This document shows positions 34,465 through 42,191 of a stretch of 64,000 nucleotides of DNA, in pieces. The DNA is taken from assembly GCF_000018045.1 (NCBI RefSeq), contig NC_009792.1:4216001-4280000 (forward strand). Direction: 5' to 3'. The first letter of the stretch is position 1, and every line of letters starts with the position of its first letter. The notes beneath the pieces were generated by a model. That model was not told the origin of the DNA, did not search any database, and worked only from the letters and a program-made list of their open reading frames with translations. This DNA is from Citrobacter koseri ATCC BAA-895. Lineage in GTDB: Bacteria > Pseudomonadota > Gammaproteobacteria > Enterobacterales > Enterobacteriaceae. The position numbers were made by a program, and so were the translations under genes.

Positions 34465-35319
34465 ATGGTACTGATGATCGTCAGCGGTCGTTCAGGGTCA
34501 GGGAAATCTGTCGCCCTGCGTGCGCTGGAAGATATGGGTTTTTACTGCGTGGACAACCTCCCCGTGGTGCTGTTGCCCGATCTGGCTCGTACGCTGGCCG
34601 ATCGCCAGATTTCTGCGGCCGTCAGCATTGACGTGCGTAACATGCCTGAGTCCCCTGAAATTTTCGAGCAGGCGATGAACAACCTGCCCGATGCGTTTTC
34701 ACCACAGCTTCTGTTCCTTGATGCCGATCGCAACACGCTGATTCGCCGTTACAGCGATACGCGCCGTCTGCATCCGCTTTCCAGCAAAAATCTCTCCCTG
34801 GAGAGCGCCATCGACCAGGAAAGCGATCTGCTGGAACCGCTGCGTTCCCGCGCCGATCTGATTGTCGATACCTCTGAAATGTCCGTGCATGAACTGGCGG
34901 AAATGCTGCGTACCCGTCTGCTGGGCAAGCGCGAACGCGAGCTGACAATGGTGTTCGAGTCCTTCGGCTTCAAGCACGGTATTCCAATCGATGCCGATTA
35001 TGTTTTTGACGTGCGCTTCCTGCCTAACCCGCACTGGGACCCGAAACTGCGTCCAATGACCGGCCTCGATAAACCGGTTGCGGCATTCCTCGACAGGCAC
35101 ACAGAAGTACACAATTTTATCTACCAGACTCGCAGCTATCTTGAGTTATGGTTACCCATGCTGGAGACAAACAACCGTAGCTATCTCACCGTAGCCATCG
35201 GCTGTACCGGCGGGAAACACCGTTCGGTGTATATTGCAGAACAGCTGGCAGACTACTTCCGTTCACGCGGTAAGAACGTGCAGTCACGCCATAGAACGCT
35301 GGAAAAACGCAAAACATGA
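34465..35319 (+). CDS. rapZ: RNase adapter protein RapZ
   Basis: A 284-residue adapter that binds the small RNAs GlmY and GlmZ and guides RNase E to GlmZ, thereby adjusting GlmS and glucosamine-6-P. Walker A-like GRSGSGKS is at the N-terminus; the C-terminal RNA-binding domain contains the conserved IGCTGGKHRSV loop and a basic tail (RSRGKNVQSRHRTLEKRK). It overlaps npr by 4 bp (ATGA). Confidence 0.97.
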   Translation: MVLMIVSGRSGSGKSVALRALEDMGFYCVDNLPVVLLPDLARTLADRQISAAVSIDVRNMPESPEIFEQAMNNLPDAFSPQLLFLDADRNTLIRRYSDTRRLHPLSSKNLSLESAIDQESDLLEPLRSRADLIVDTSEMSVHELAEMLRTRLLGKRERELTMVFESFGFKHGIPIDADYVFDVRFLPNPHWDPKLRPMTGLDKPVAAFLDRHTEVHNFIYQTRSYLELWLPMLETNNRSYLTVAIGCTGGKHRSVYIAEQLADYFRSRGKNVQSRHRTLEKRKT

Positions 35320-35588
35320 CCGTGAAGCAGACTGTAGAAGTCACAAACAAGCTGGGTATGCATGCCCGGCCTGCGATGAAACTGTTTGAATTAATGCAGG
35401 GTTTTGAGGCCGAAGTGCTGTTACGCAATGATGAAGGAACCGAAGCCGAAGCCAATAGCGTCATCGCCCTGCTGATGCTGGACTCTGCTAAAGGTCGCCA
35501 GATAGAAATTGAAGCCACCGGCCCGCAGGAGGTCGAAGCGCTGGCGGCGGTGATCGCGCTGTTCAATTCAGGATTCGACGAAGATTAG
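35316..35588 (+). CDS. npr: Phosphocarrier protein NPr of the nitrogen PTS
   Basis: A 90-residue HPr paralogue with the phosphorylation site His16 in GMHARPAM. It passes phosphate from EI-Ntr to EIIA-Ntr encoded two genes upstream. Last gene of the rpoN cluster; an intrinsic terminator follows. Confidence 0.97.
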   Translation: MTVKQTVEVTNKLGMHARPAMKLFELMQGFEAEVLLRNDEGTEAEANSVIALLMLDSAKGRQIEIEATGPQEVEALAAVIALFNSGFDED

Positions 35589-35620
35589 GCCATTTCGCTT
35601 TCGTCTCTTCCTTTCCCCCA

Positions 35621-35646
35621 GAAAACGCCACCCGGCGTTTTTTTTA
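35621..35646 (+). terminator. rpoN-npr cluster terminator
   Basis: AAAACGCC-ACCC-GGCGTTTTTTTT, 33 bp after the npr stop. Confidence 0.88.
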
Positions 35647-35710
35647 TTCCCTCGTCTTTCTGCCTGCGTCGATATTGTACATTCCGTGCGCTTTTCCGTC
35701 CTGATTAAAC

Positions 35711-35727
35711 CTTAAGAAAACCTTAAG
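35711..35727 (+). promoter_or_regulatory. PmrA/BasR box upstream of yrbL
   Basis: CTTAAG-AAAAC-CTTAAG is an exact direct repeat matching the PmrA (BasR) half-site spacing of 5 bp. It lies 7 bp upstream of a PhoP box. yrbL is a known BasR and PhoP target in E. coli. Confidence 0.82.
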
Positions 35728-35733
35728 AGGGGT

Positions 35734-35750
35734 TGTTTACGTTCTATTTA
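35734..35750 (+). promoter_or_regulatory. PhoP box upstream of yrbL
   Basis: TGTTTA-CGTTC-TATTTA matches the (G/T)GTTTA-N5-(G/T)GTTTA PhoP box with one substitution. A candidate -10 CATACT at 35762-35767 sits 11 bp downstream, the usual spacing for PhoP-activated promoters. Confidence 0.72.
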
Positions 35751-35798
35751 AGTTGAGCGTTCATACTGGTTCTATTAGCAACATTACCAGGAGATCTC

Positions 35799-36470
35799 AT
35801 GATACTTTTATCTGAACAAAATCCCCTGGGCACCGGACGCCATCGTAAATGTTATGCGCATCCGGGAGATGCCCAACGCTGCATTAAGATCATTTACAAT
35901 GCCGACCGCAGCGGCAAGAAAGAGATCCGCCGTGAGCTGAAATATTACGCGCATCTGTCACGTTACCTGCAAGACTGGAGCGGCATCCCGCGCTATCACG
36001 GTACGGTAGAGACCGATTGTGGTACGGGTTACGTCTACGATGTGATAACCGATTTCGATGGCAAACCGTCCGTCACGCTGACTGAATTTGTAGCGCAGTG
36101 CCGCAATGACGAAGATGCCGCCGTCCTGCGCCAGTTGCTGAAAACGCTCAAGCGTTATATCTACGATAACCGCATCGTCACCATGACCCTGAAGCCGCAA
36201 AATATTCTGTGTCACCGCATTAGCGAATCCGAAGCGATCCCGGTGATCTGCGACAACATCGGCGAGAGCACGCTGATCCCGCTGGCAAGCTGGTCAGCCT
36301 GGTTTTGCCATCGCAAACAGGAAAGACAGTGGGAACGGTTGATTGCCCAACCGGGTCTGGTGGCGGCGCTGAAGATGAACCGCCAGGAAGAAGACAAAAG
36401 CGCGCTGCCGCTCCCCTCTCTTGAGGCCGCGCGTCAGCGCAATCTTAATACAGATGGTTACGCGTCATAA
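35799..36470 (+). CDS. yrbL: PhoP/BasR-regulated protein YrbL
   Basis: A 223-residue protein; E. coli YrbL has 210. GTGRHRKCYAHP near the N-terminus and the later VTMTLKPQNILCH segment recall a kinase-like fold (PhoP_reg domain), but no activity is established. The C-terminus runs about 13 residues beyond the E. coli stop (after SLEA), so the gene overlaps the 3' end of convergent mtgA by 26 bp. PmrA and PhoP boxes lie upstream. Confidence 0.93.
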   Translation: MILLSEQNPLGTGRHRKCYAHPGDAQRCIKIIYNADRSGKKEIRRELKYYAHLSRYLQDWSGIPRYHGTVETDCGTGYVYDVITDFDGKPSVTLTEFVAQCRNDEDAAVLRQLLKTLKRYIYDNRIVTMTLKPQNILCHRISESEAIPVICDNIGESTLIPLASWSAWFCHRKQERQWERLIAQPGLVAALKMNRQEEDKSALPLPSLEAARQRNLNTDGYAS

Positions 36471-37173
36471 ACGATTCGCCGCCCAATTGGCGCATTTGAC
36501 GCAAAATCCACGCCTGACGGCTACGCACGTAGCCTGAAGGCGCGTTCGCTTTAAAGCGTAAAGGGTTCGGCAGCACCGCCGCCAATAGCGCGGCTTCTGA
36601 CATACTTAACCGGCTGGCAGGTTTATTAAAATAGCGCTGCGACGCCGCTTCCACGCCAAACACGCCATCGCCAAACTCCGCAATATTCAGGTAGACGGTC
36701 AGGATGCGTTTTTTACTCCAGACGGTTTCCAGCCCGACGGTGAGCCCGGCCTCCAGCCCTTTACGCAGCCAACTGCGGCCATCCCATAAAAAGAGATTCT
36801 TCGCCGTTTGCTGAGAAAGCGTGGACGCCCCACGAATTCGGTTTTCATTGCGCTCATTGTGCGCCAGCGCCTTCTCAATGGCCGAAACATCAAAGCCCCA
36901 GTGTTCCGGGAATTTCTGATCTTCCGCCGCAATCACCGCCAGCCCCATCCACGGCGAGATCGCATCCATGCCAGCCCAGTCGGAATGCGCAACATAGCCG
37001 AAATCGCCTTGCAGCCACGCGCTAATCTGCCGTTCCACCATCACTGCGGAAAAAGGCACCGGAACGACGCTGAACAGCGCGATGCCGCCGCCCCAAAAAA
37101 CCGCCAGCACCACAAGGATGCGCAGGAGCAAACGGCGCAGGGACGCCAGCGGAGTGAAACGCCCTTTACTCAT
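36445..37173 (-). CDS. mtgA: Monofunctional peptidoglycan glycosyltransferase
   Basis: A 242-residue GT51 enzyme polymerising lipid II. One N-terminal membrane helix (ILVVLAVFWGGGIALFSVV) precedes the catalytic domain with the Glu motif AAEDQKFPEHWGFD and STLSQQTAKNLFL. It overlaps elbB by 4 bp and converges with yrbL. Confidence 0.96.
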   Translation of the reverse strand: MSKGRFTPLASLRRLLLRILVVLAVFWGGGIALFSVVPVPFSAVMVERQISAWLQGDFGYVAHSDWAGMDAISPWMGLAVIAAEDQKFPEHWGFDVSAIEKALAHNERNENRIRGASTLSQQTAKNLFLWDGRSWLRKGLEAGLTVGLETVWSKKRILTVYLNIAEFGDGVFGVEAASQRYFNKPASRLSMSEAALLAAVLPNPLRFKANAPSGYVRSRQAWILRQMRQLGGESFMTRNHLY

Positions 37174-37823
37174 TCAGCCAGAACCAGTACGCGAGACACC
37201 AGTTTTTCAATGCCGGTCGCCGCCTGTGCAATATCCTGCGCCAGCATGTAAGCAGGCGTGGTGACAATCTTGTTATCTTCATCCACCACAATATCGTCAA
37301 CCGGACATGGCACATGCTCGGCCCCCATATCTTCCAGCACTTCCGCCGTATCGATATCGGTGCCAATCGTCAGACGAAGCGGGAAACCAAAAATCCTGGG
37401 CAGCATTGCCGGGGCAATGCACATAAACCCTAACGGCTTACCCGACTGGTGCATGGCGATTGCCAGCGCGGCCAGGTCGCTATCTACCCGGCACTCGCTG
37501 CCCTGGCTGGCAAAATTACTCAGGTTTTTCGCCGCGCCAAATCCACCCGGAACAATCAGCGCGTCCAGATCGCTGGAGACCGCCTGAGCGAGTGGACGAA
37601 TTTCCCCTCGCGTAATGCGCGCGGCTTCGATCAGGACATTTCGCGTCTCCGCCATCGCTTCGCCCGTCAGGTGATTAATCACATCAGCCTGCTGTTTATC
37701 CGGCGCAAAGCAGATGGCCTGCGCGCCGCTGCGGGCAATCGCCAGAAGGGTCAGAACGGCTTCATGAATCTCGGCGCCGTCGTATACGCCACATCCACTG
37801 AGCACTACGCCAATTTTTTTCAT
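37170..37823 (-). CDS. elbB: DJ-1/PfpI-family glyoxalase ElbB
   Basis: A 217-residue protein with the DJ-1/PfpI fold. Beginning MKKIGVVLSGCGVYDGAEIHE, it has DALIVPGGFGAAKNLS and the nucleophile elbow GFMCIAPAMLPRI. E. coli ElbB shows weak glyoxalase III activity and was first linked to isoprenoid synthesis. It lies upstream of mtgA with a 4-bp overlap. Confidence 0.94.
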   Translation of the reverse strand: MKKIGVVLSGCGVYDGAEIHEAVLTLLAIARSGAQAICFAPDKQQADVINHLTGEAMAETRNVLIEAARITRGEIRPLAQAVSSDLDALIVPGGFGAAKNLSNFASQGSECRVDSDLAALAIAMHQSGKPLGFMCIAPAMLPRIFGFPLRLTIGTDIDTAEVLEDMGAEHVPCPVDDIVVDEDNKIVTTPAYMLAQDIAQAATGIEKLVSRVLVLAE

Positions 37824-37941
37824 CGTGATGATCCTTTTCGCAACTTACTGAAGCGTATTAATAATTCTGATTAAAATGCTGCGCTTCACACATTTAACTG
37901 ATTCATGTAACAAAACATTTAAGATTTGCTATCTTAACTGC

Positions 37942-38062
37942 GTGCGGCCTGAAAAGCAGAGCTGCGCCTGTGTAAAAAACAATCATAACTTACGGCGCAG
38001 CCACGATTTCCCTGGTGTTGGCGCAGTATTCGCGCACCCCGGTCAATCCGGGGTCATTTTTT
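37942..38062 (+). ncRNA. arcZ: Hfq-dependent small RNA ArcZ
   Basis: The sequence starting GTGCGGCCTGAAAAGCAG and containing GATTTCCCTGGTGTTGGCGC matches E. coli ArcZ at its 5' end, conserved seed and 3' half. It ends in the hairpin CCCCGG-TCAAT-CCGGGG followed by TCATTTTTTTT. A -10 TATCTT at 37930-37935 lies 6 bp before the predicted start. ArcZ activates rpoS and represses arcB and other mRNAs; its own transcription is repressed by ArcA. The middle of the RNA differs from E. coli, while the processed 3' part is conserved. The 3' end overlaps arcB antisense. Confidence 0.93.
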
Positions 38063-40390
38063 TTCCGCGTTTGCCACCCAGGCTTTCAGCACCGCGACGT
38101 CGTGCTGCCACTCCTGCTTCATCTCTTCAACCCATTCACCCACGTTATCTTCCCAGGCAGGAAGATCCGGCGACTGAATTTGCTGACCCAGTTGCTGTAG
38201 ATGACGCAACCCGACGGAGCCCGCCGCGCCTTTAATTTTGTGGCCTTCTTCAACAACGCCTTTGGTATCTCGCGCCGTCAGGTTGGACTCCAGAATGCTT
38301 AAGTAACCCGGCATCATTTTCTCGAACACCGCCAGTCCATCCGTAATTAATTTCGGGCCGACCAGTTCGATATACTGCTCTAACATCGGGATATCTAACA
38401 ACGCTTGCGATTTGCTGCTCTCTTCAGATGTCACAGTGCTCTCCTCTTCGTTACGGGTATCCCAGTATTTTTTAATCATGGCGGTTAACGCCGGAACCGA
38501 CAGCGGCTTGCTCAACACATCGTCCATTCCCGCGTCCAGATACTCTTTCTTGTCTTTCAGGACGTTAGCAGTGAGTGCGACCAGCGGCGGTAATTCTTCC
38601 CGCGCATAGCGGCGGGTAAGTTCTCTGGAGATATCCAGACCCGTCATATCCGGCAGTTGAATATCCAGCAGCAGCAGATCGTATTCACCCGGGGTGAACA
38701 TTTCCAGCGCGGCTTTCCCGGTCATCGCCACGTCAACGCTGTTGCCCAATTTTTCCAGCACTGAACGCGCCACAATGACGTTCAGCTCAATGTCCTCGAC
38801 CAGCAGCACATGCAGTGCAGGCAGCGGCATGTCATTCTCTTCCAGCGTGTCCTCGACCTCTTCCGCCACGGCGGGCGCATGTACGGTTAACGTAAAGACG
38901 GAACCTTTACCCGGCTGGCTGGAAACGGTGATGTCGCCGCCCATATTTTTTGCCAGACGGCGCGATACCGCCAGGCCAATCCCGGTCCCCGTCGCGGGTT
39001 TACCGCCATGACTGTCTTTCACCTGATAATACATGGCGAAGATTTTATCCTGCTCATCCTGCGGAATACCGATGCCGGAATCTTCCACGTCAAAATGCAG
39101 CACATCGCCTTCGTCATAGCGTACGCGCACCGTCACCTGCCCTTGTTGGGTAAACTTCACGGCGTTGCTGATCAGGTTCCACAGAATTTGGCGCAAACGC
39201 GTGCCGTCGGTGATCACCTTATGCGGCAGCGGCAACGTCGGATCGAGCACAAAGCGTAGCCCTTTTTGCTGCGCCTGCAGGCCGGAGAGATTCTCCAGAT
39301 CCGCCATGAAACTGGTGAAATCTACCGGCTGGTTATCCAGCTGGACTTTACGCCGCTCCATCTTATCCATATCAATGATATCGTTGAAAATATTCCCCAA
39401 CGTGACCGCAGAGACATGGATGGTTTTCAGGTATTTTTCCTGCTCGCTGGTAAGGTCGGTGTCCAGCAAAATGCGGCTTAAGCCGACAATGCCGTTCAGC
39501 GGCGTACGCAGCTCGTGGCTGATCGTAGAGATAAACGTGGTCTTGTCGCGGCTGGCGCGTTCAAGCGCGTCCTGATAACGCTTACGTTCCGTAATATCGC
39601 GCCCAAAGCCCATCAGGCCATGACGTTTACCAACGCGGTCGTAATAGGGCACCTTGCGAATTTCAAAGCACGCTTTGCGCCCGTCCGGGTAATCGAGCCA
39701 CTGTTCATAGGTCAGCGAGACGTTATGGCGGAAGACTTTTTCGTCGGTCTCAATCACTTTTTCCGCCGCTTCGGGGGAATAGACGTCAGCCGGTTTTAAA
39801 TGGACGAGCTGTTTTTCACTCTTGCCGGTCAGCAGTTCCATCGCGCGGTTACAGCCGGAAAACTCTTTATCCTCATTGCGATAAAAAACCAAATCCGGCG
39901 ACGCATCGAGGAAAGAGCGTAAGAAAGAGGATTGCTGTTCAAGCTGAATCTGCGTCTCTTCACGCTCCTTGATTTCCACTTTTAGCTGTTCGAAGGTCGA
40001 CTGGCGCTCAGCCTCCGCTTTTTCGCGATCGGCAATTTCCTGATTAAGCTGAGCAATATTGTCTTTCAGTTGTACCGTGAGTTTGAGATCGCGCTCGCGC
40101 ATCTCTTCCAGCTTTTGTACCAGCCGTGACAGGCGCTGCCTGGACTCCTCCAGTTGCTCCACCACCACCGACAAGAAATAGACGGCCCAGGGCGTGATTA
40201 ACAGGCCAAAAAAGATGGAGCGGATGACATCAATACTTTCGACCTGACCATGCAACACCATGGTGACCGCCATCTGCACCACTATCGCCAGCACCACCAG
40301 CGCTAATGCCAACAGCATCGAAAAGCGCACCAGACCCAGCTTCATCATCAGGTCGACATAGTATTGCGCCAGCATACGAATTTGCTTCAT
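38054..40390 (-). CDS. arcB: Tripartite redox sensor kinase ArcB
   Basis: A 778-residue hybrid histidine kinase controlling ArcA in response to quinone redox state. Two membrane helices near residues 20-80 are followed by a coiled coil (EESRQRLSRLVQKLEEMRER), a PAS domain, the transmitter with FISTISHELRTPLNG (His292), a receiver with LLLLDIQLPDMTG (Asp576), and an HPt domain with EEGHKIKGAAGS (His717). ATG at 40390 gives family length. Its last codons overlap the ArcZ terminator on the other strand. Confidence 0.98.
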   Translation of the reverse strand: MKQIRMLAQYYVDLMMKLGLVRFSMLLALALVVLAIVVQMAVTMVLHGQVESIDVIRSIFFGLLITPWAVYFLSVVVEQLEESRQRLSRLVQKLEEMRERDLKLTVQLKDNIAQLNQEIADREKAEAERQSTFEQLKVEIKEREETQIQLEQQSSFLRSFLDASPDLVFYRNEDKEFSGCNRAMELLTGKSEKQLVHLKPADVYSPEAAEKVIETDEKVFRHNVSLTYEQWLDYPDGRKACFEIRKVPYYDRVGKRHGLMGFGRDITERKRYQDALERASRDKTTFISTISHELRTPLNGIVGLSRILLDTDLTSEQEKYLKTIHVSAVTLGNIFNDIIDMDKMERRKVQLDNQPVDFTSFMADLENLSGLQAQQKGLRFVLDPTLPLPHKVITDGTRLRQILWNLISNAVKFTQQGQVTVRVRYDEGDVLHFDVEDSGIGIPQDEQDKIFAMYYQVKDSHGGKPATGTGIGLAVSRRLAKNMGGDITVSSQPGKGSVFTLTVHAPAVAEEVEDTLEENDMPLPALHVLLVEDIELNVIVARSVLEKLGNSVDVAMTGKAALEMFTPGEYDLLLLDIQLPDMTGLDISRELTRRYAREELPPLVALTANVLKDKKEYLDAGMDDVLSKPLSVPALTAMIKKYWDTRNEEESTVTSEESSKSQALLDIPMLEQYIELVGPKLITDGLAVFEKMMPGYLSILESNLTARDTKGVVEEGHKIKGAAGSVGLRHLQQLGQQIQSPDLPAWEDNVGEWVEEMKQEWQHDVAVLKAWVANAEKK

Positions 40391-40498
40391 AGGGGATTCC
40401 TTCACGACAACTTCGCACAATAATACTCAATTCTGAGCAGTACGTTGAAAATTGTGCAATAAATGCGGAGGTTATCGGTGAAATGACCGGGTAGGCGG

Positions 40499-40575
40499 TA
40501 GGCCGGATAAGGCATAGCCGCCATCCGGCAATGTGCGCCAGGCTGCCTGATGGCGCTTCGCTTATCAGGCCTACA
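40499..40575. repeat. BIME: two REP units
   Basis: TAGGCCGGATAAGGCATAGC with GCCATCCGGCA, then GCCTGATGGCGCTTCGCTTA with TCAGGCCTACA, between arcB and yhcC (both minus). Confidence 0.85.
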
Positions 40576-40588
40576 CGCCTACGGGTGG

Positions 40589-41518
40589 TTAGCTCCCCGG
40601 CTGAATCCACGGAGTGCCAAGCGCGGAGCCTTGCGCGCCATGTTCGTTAAGATAGCGGTCCAGCTCCACCATGCCCGTCCAGCGATTCTCACACCACAGC
40701 GGGGCGAGCAACGTCGGACGACGGGCGCTGGCGGAAATGCGATGATAACTAACCTCCGGTGGCGTATGGCGGATCATCTCCCCCGCCGTCAGCGTATACG
40801 CCTCCAGCGCAATGCCGTTCAGGCGCCCCGCCTCCCAGGCTTTCGCCATAATGCTGCCTTTTACAATATGCAGCGGGTGCAGCTTAATGCCATCCACGCC
40901 CGTTTCCACCACGCGCTCCAGCGTTTGCAGGCATTCCGTCTGCCCTTCGCCGGGTAAACCCACAATCAGATGCGAGCACACTTTCAGCCCGCGTTCGCGC
41001 GCCAGTTGGGTGGTTCGCTGATAACAGGCAAAATCATGGCCGCGATTAATACGGCGCAGCGTTTTGTCATGCGCGGTTTGCAATCCCAGTTCCAGCCACA
41101 CTTCATAGCCCTGGTCTTTATATTCGCAGAGCAGATCGAGCACCGCATCCGGCACACAGTCGGGGCGCGTCCCGACGCACAGCCCAACAATGCTGGCCTG
41201 GCTTACCGCCTGCTGATACATAGAACGCAGCACCTGCACTTCGGCAAAGGTACTGGTGTACGCCTGGAAATAGGCCAGATAACGTTTGGCGCGATTGACC
41301 AGATGCGCCTGATGCGCCAGTTGTTCGGCAATAGAGCGATACTGCTGCGCCTCATCGGCGAAAGAGGCGACATTACAGAAAGTACACCCGCCACGTCCGA
41401 TGGTGCCATCGCGGTTTGGACAGCTAAATCCGCCGTGCAACGTCAGTTTATGAACTTTTTGCCCATAACGACGAGAAAGATCCCCACCAAACATATTGAC
41501 TAATTTCTGTAACTGCAT
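40589..41518 (-). CDS. yhcC: Radical SAM protein YhcC (TIGR01212 family)
   Basis: A 309-residue Elp3-like radical SAM protein. The cluster-binding cysteines are C33, C45 and C48 (C-X11-C-X2-C, in FSCPNRDGTIGRGGCTFCN). Later motifs include GTRPDC and a C-terminal KLHPLHIVKGS. Function unproven. The start at 41518 (MQLQKLVNMFGG) matches E. coli; an in-frame ATG 11 codons upstream is not conserved. Divergent from gltB. Confidence 0.94.
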   Translation of the reverse strand: MQLQKLVNMFGGDLSRRYGQKVHKLTLHGGFSCPNRDGTIGRGGCTFCNVASFADEAQQYRSIAEQLAHQAHLVNRAKRYLAYFQAYTSTFAEVQVLRSMYQQAVSQASIVGLCVGTRPDCVPDAVLDLLCEYKDQGYEVWLELGLQTAHDKTLRRINRGHDFACYQRTTQLARERGLKVCSHLIVGLPGEGQTECLQTLERVVETGVDGIKLHPLHIVKGSIMAKAWEAGRLNGIALEAYTLTAGEMIRHTPPEVSYHRISASARRPTLLAPLWCENRWTGMVELDRYLNEHGAQGSALGTPWIQPGS

Positions 41519-42191
41519 AATCTGATAGACCGCGCCTTGAAAAGAGGCCAAAGCCTGCCATTTTTAGCCTTTGTCGGCGATGACCTGGATCAATCGCTCC
41601 GGCAGGCTTTTATTTATTGCATAATCAAGCAAAATTACCGCAATTTCATTCACTCCATAGCTAATTACTTTTCCTTATAACTGCACACTTTTTTTATCTT
41701 CTGATGACACTGGCTAAAAAACAGTATCATGAAATGCCTGCGCCGCTTAAACCAGCATAAAATGCTAAGCATTACGGATAATCAAGGTGAGATAAGGGTT
41801 AACAGGCCGTTATGATAGTGAGACAGATCACACTCTCCCCCGCGCTTATGCCGCATCAAATCAATGTAAAAAAGTCATTATTTTCAATGTATTCATAAAG
41901 TTAATCGATCTATAGCACATTTTTGCATAAATAAGATTGCCATTTGACCTGTGTGTGGATTCCCGATAAGTTGGAAATCCGCTGGAAGCTTTCTGGATGA
42001 GCAGCCTGCTCATCATATTTATGCAGTAATTGAGATTCCCTCTTAAACGTATTTACCGATGCGAAAAGGATAAAAGAGGGCGAATGCGAGGTAAGCGTAT
42101 GATACGCAACCCCCGTCGCCACGCTCTTTCTGTGCCCGTGCGCAATCGGTATCGGATGGGAGTCCCGCAGAGCCTGGGGAGGTTCACTGAT
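41519..42191. other. yhcC-gltB regulatory region
   Basis: This 673-bp gap is AT-rich, especially 41630-41960. In E. coli the gltBDF promoter lies far upstream of gltB and is controlled by Lrp with IHF and other factors; the length and composition here fit that. I could not assign individual Lrp or IHF sites with confidence. The right end contains a possible in-frame extension of gltB from 42099. Confidence 0.6.

Noticed and set aside
42030..42098. Even longer gltB start at 42030
   Set aside because: The added residues (MRFPLKRIYRCEKD) match no GltB I know and would extend beyond both accepted starts.
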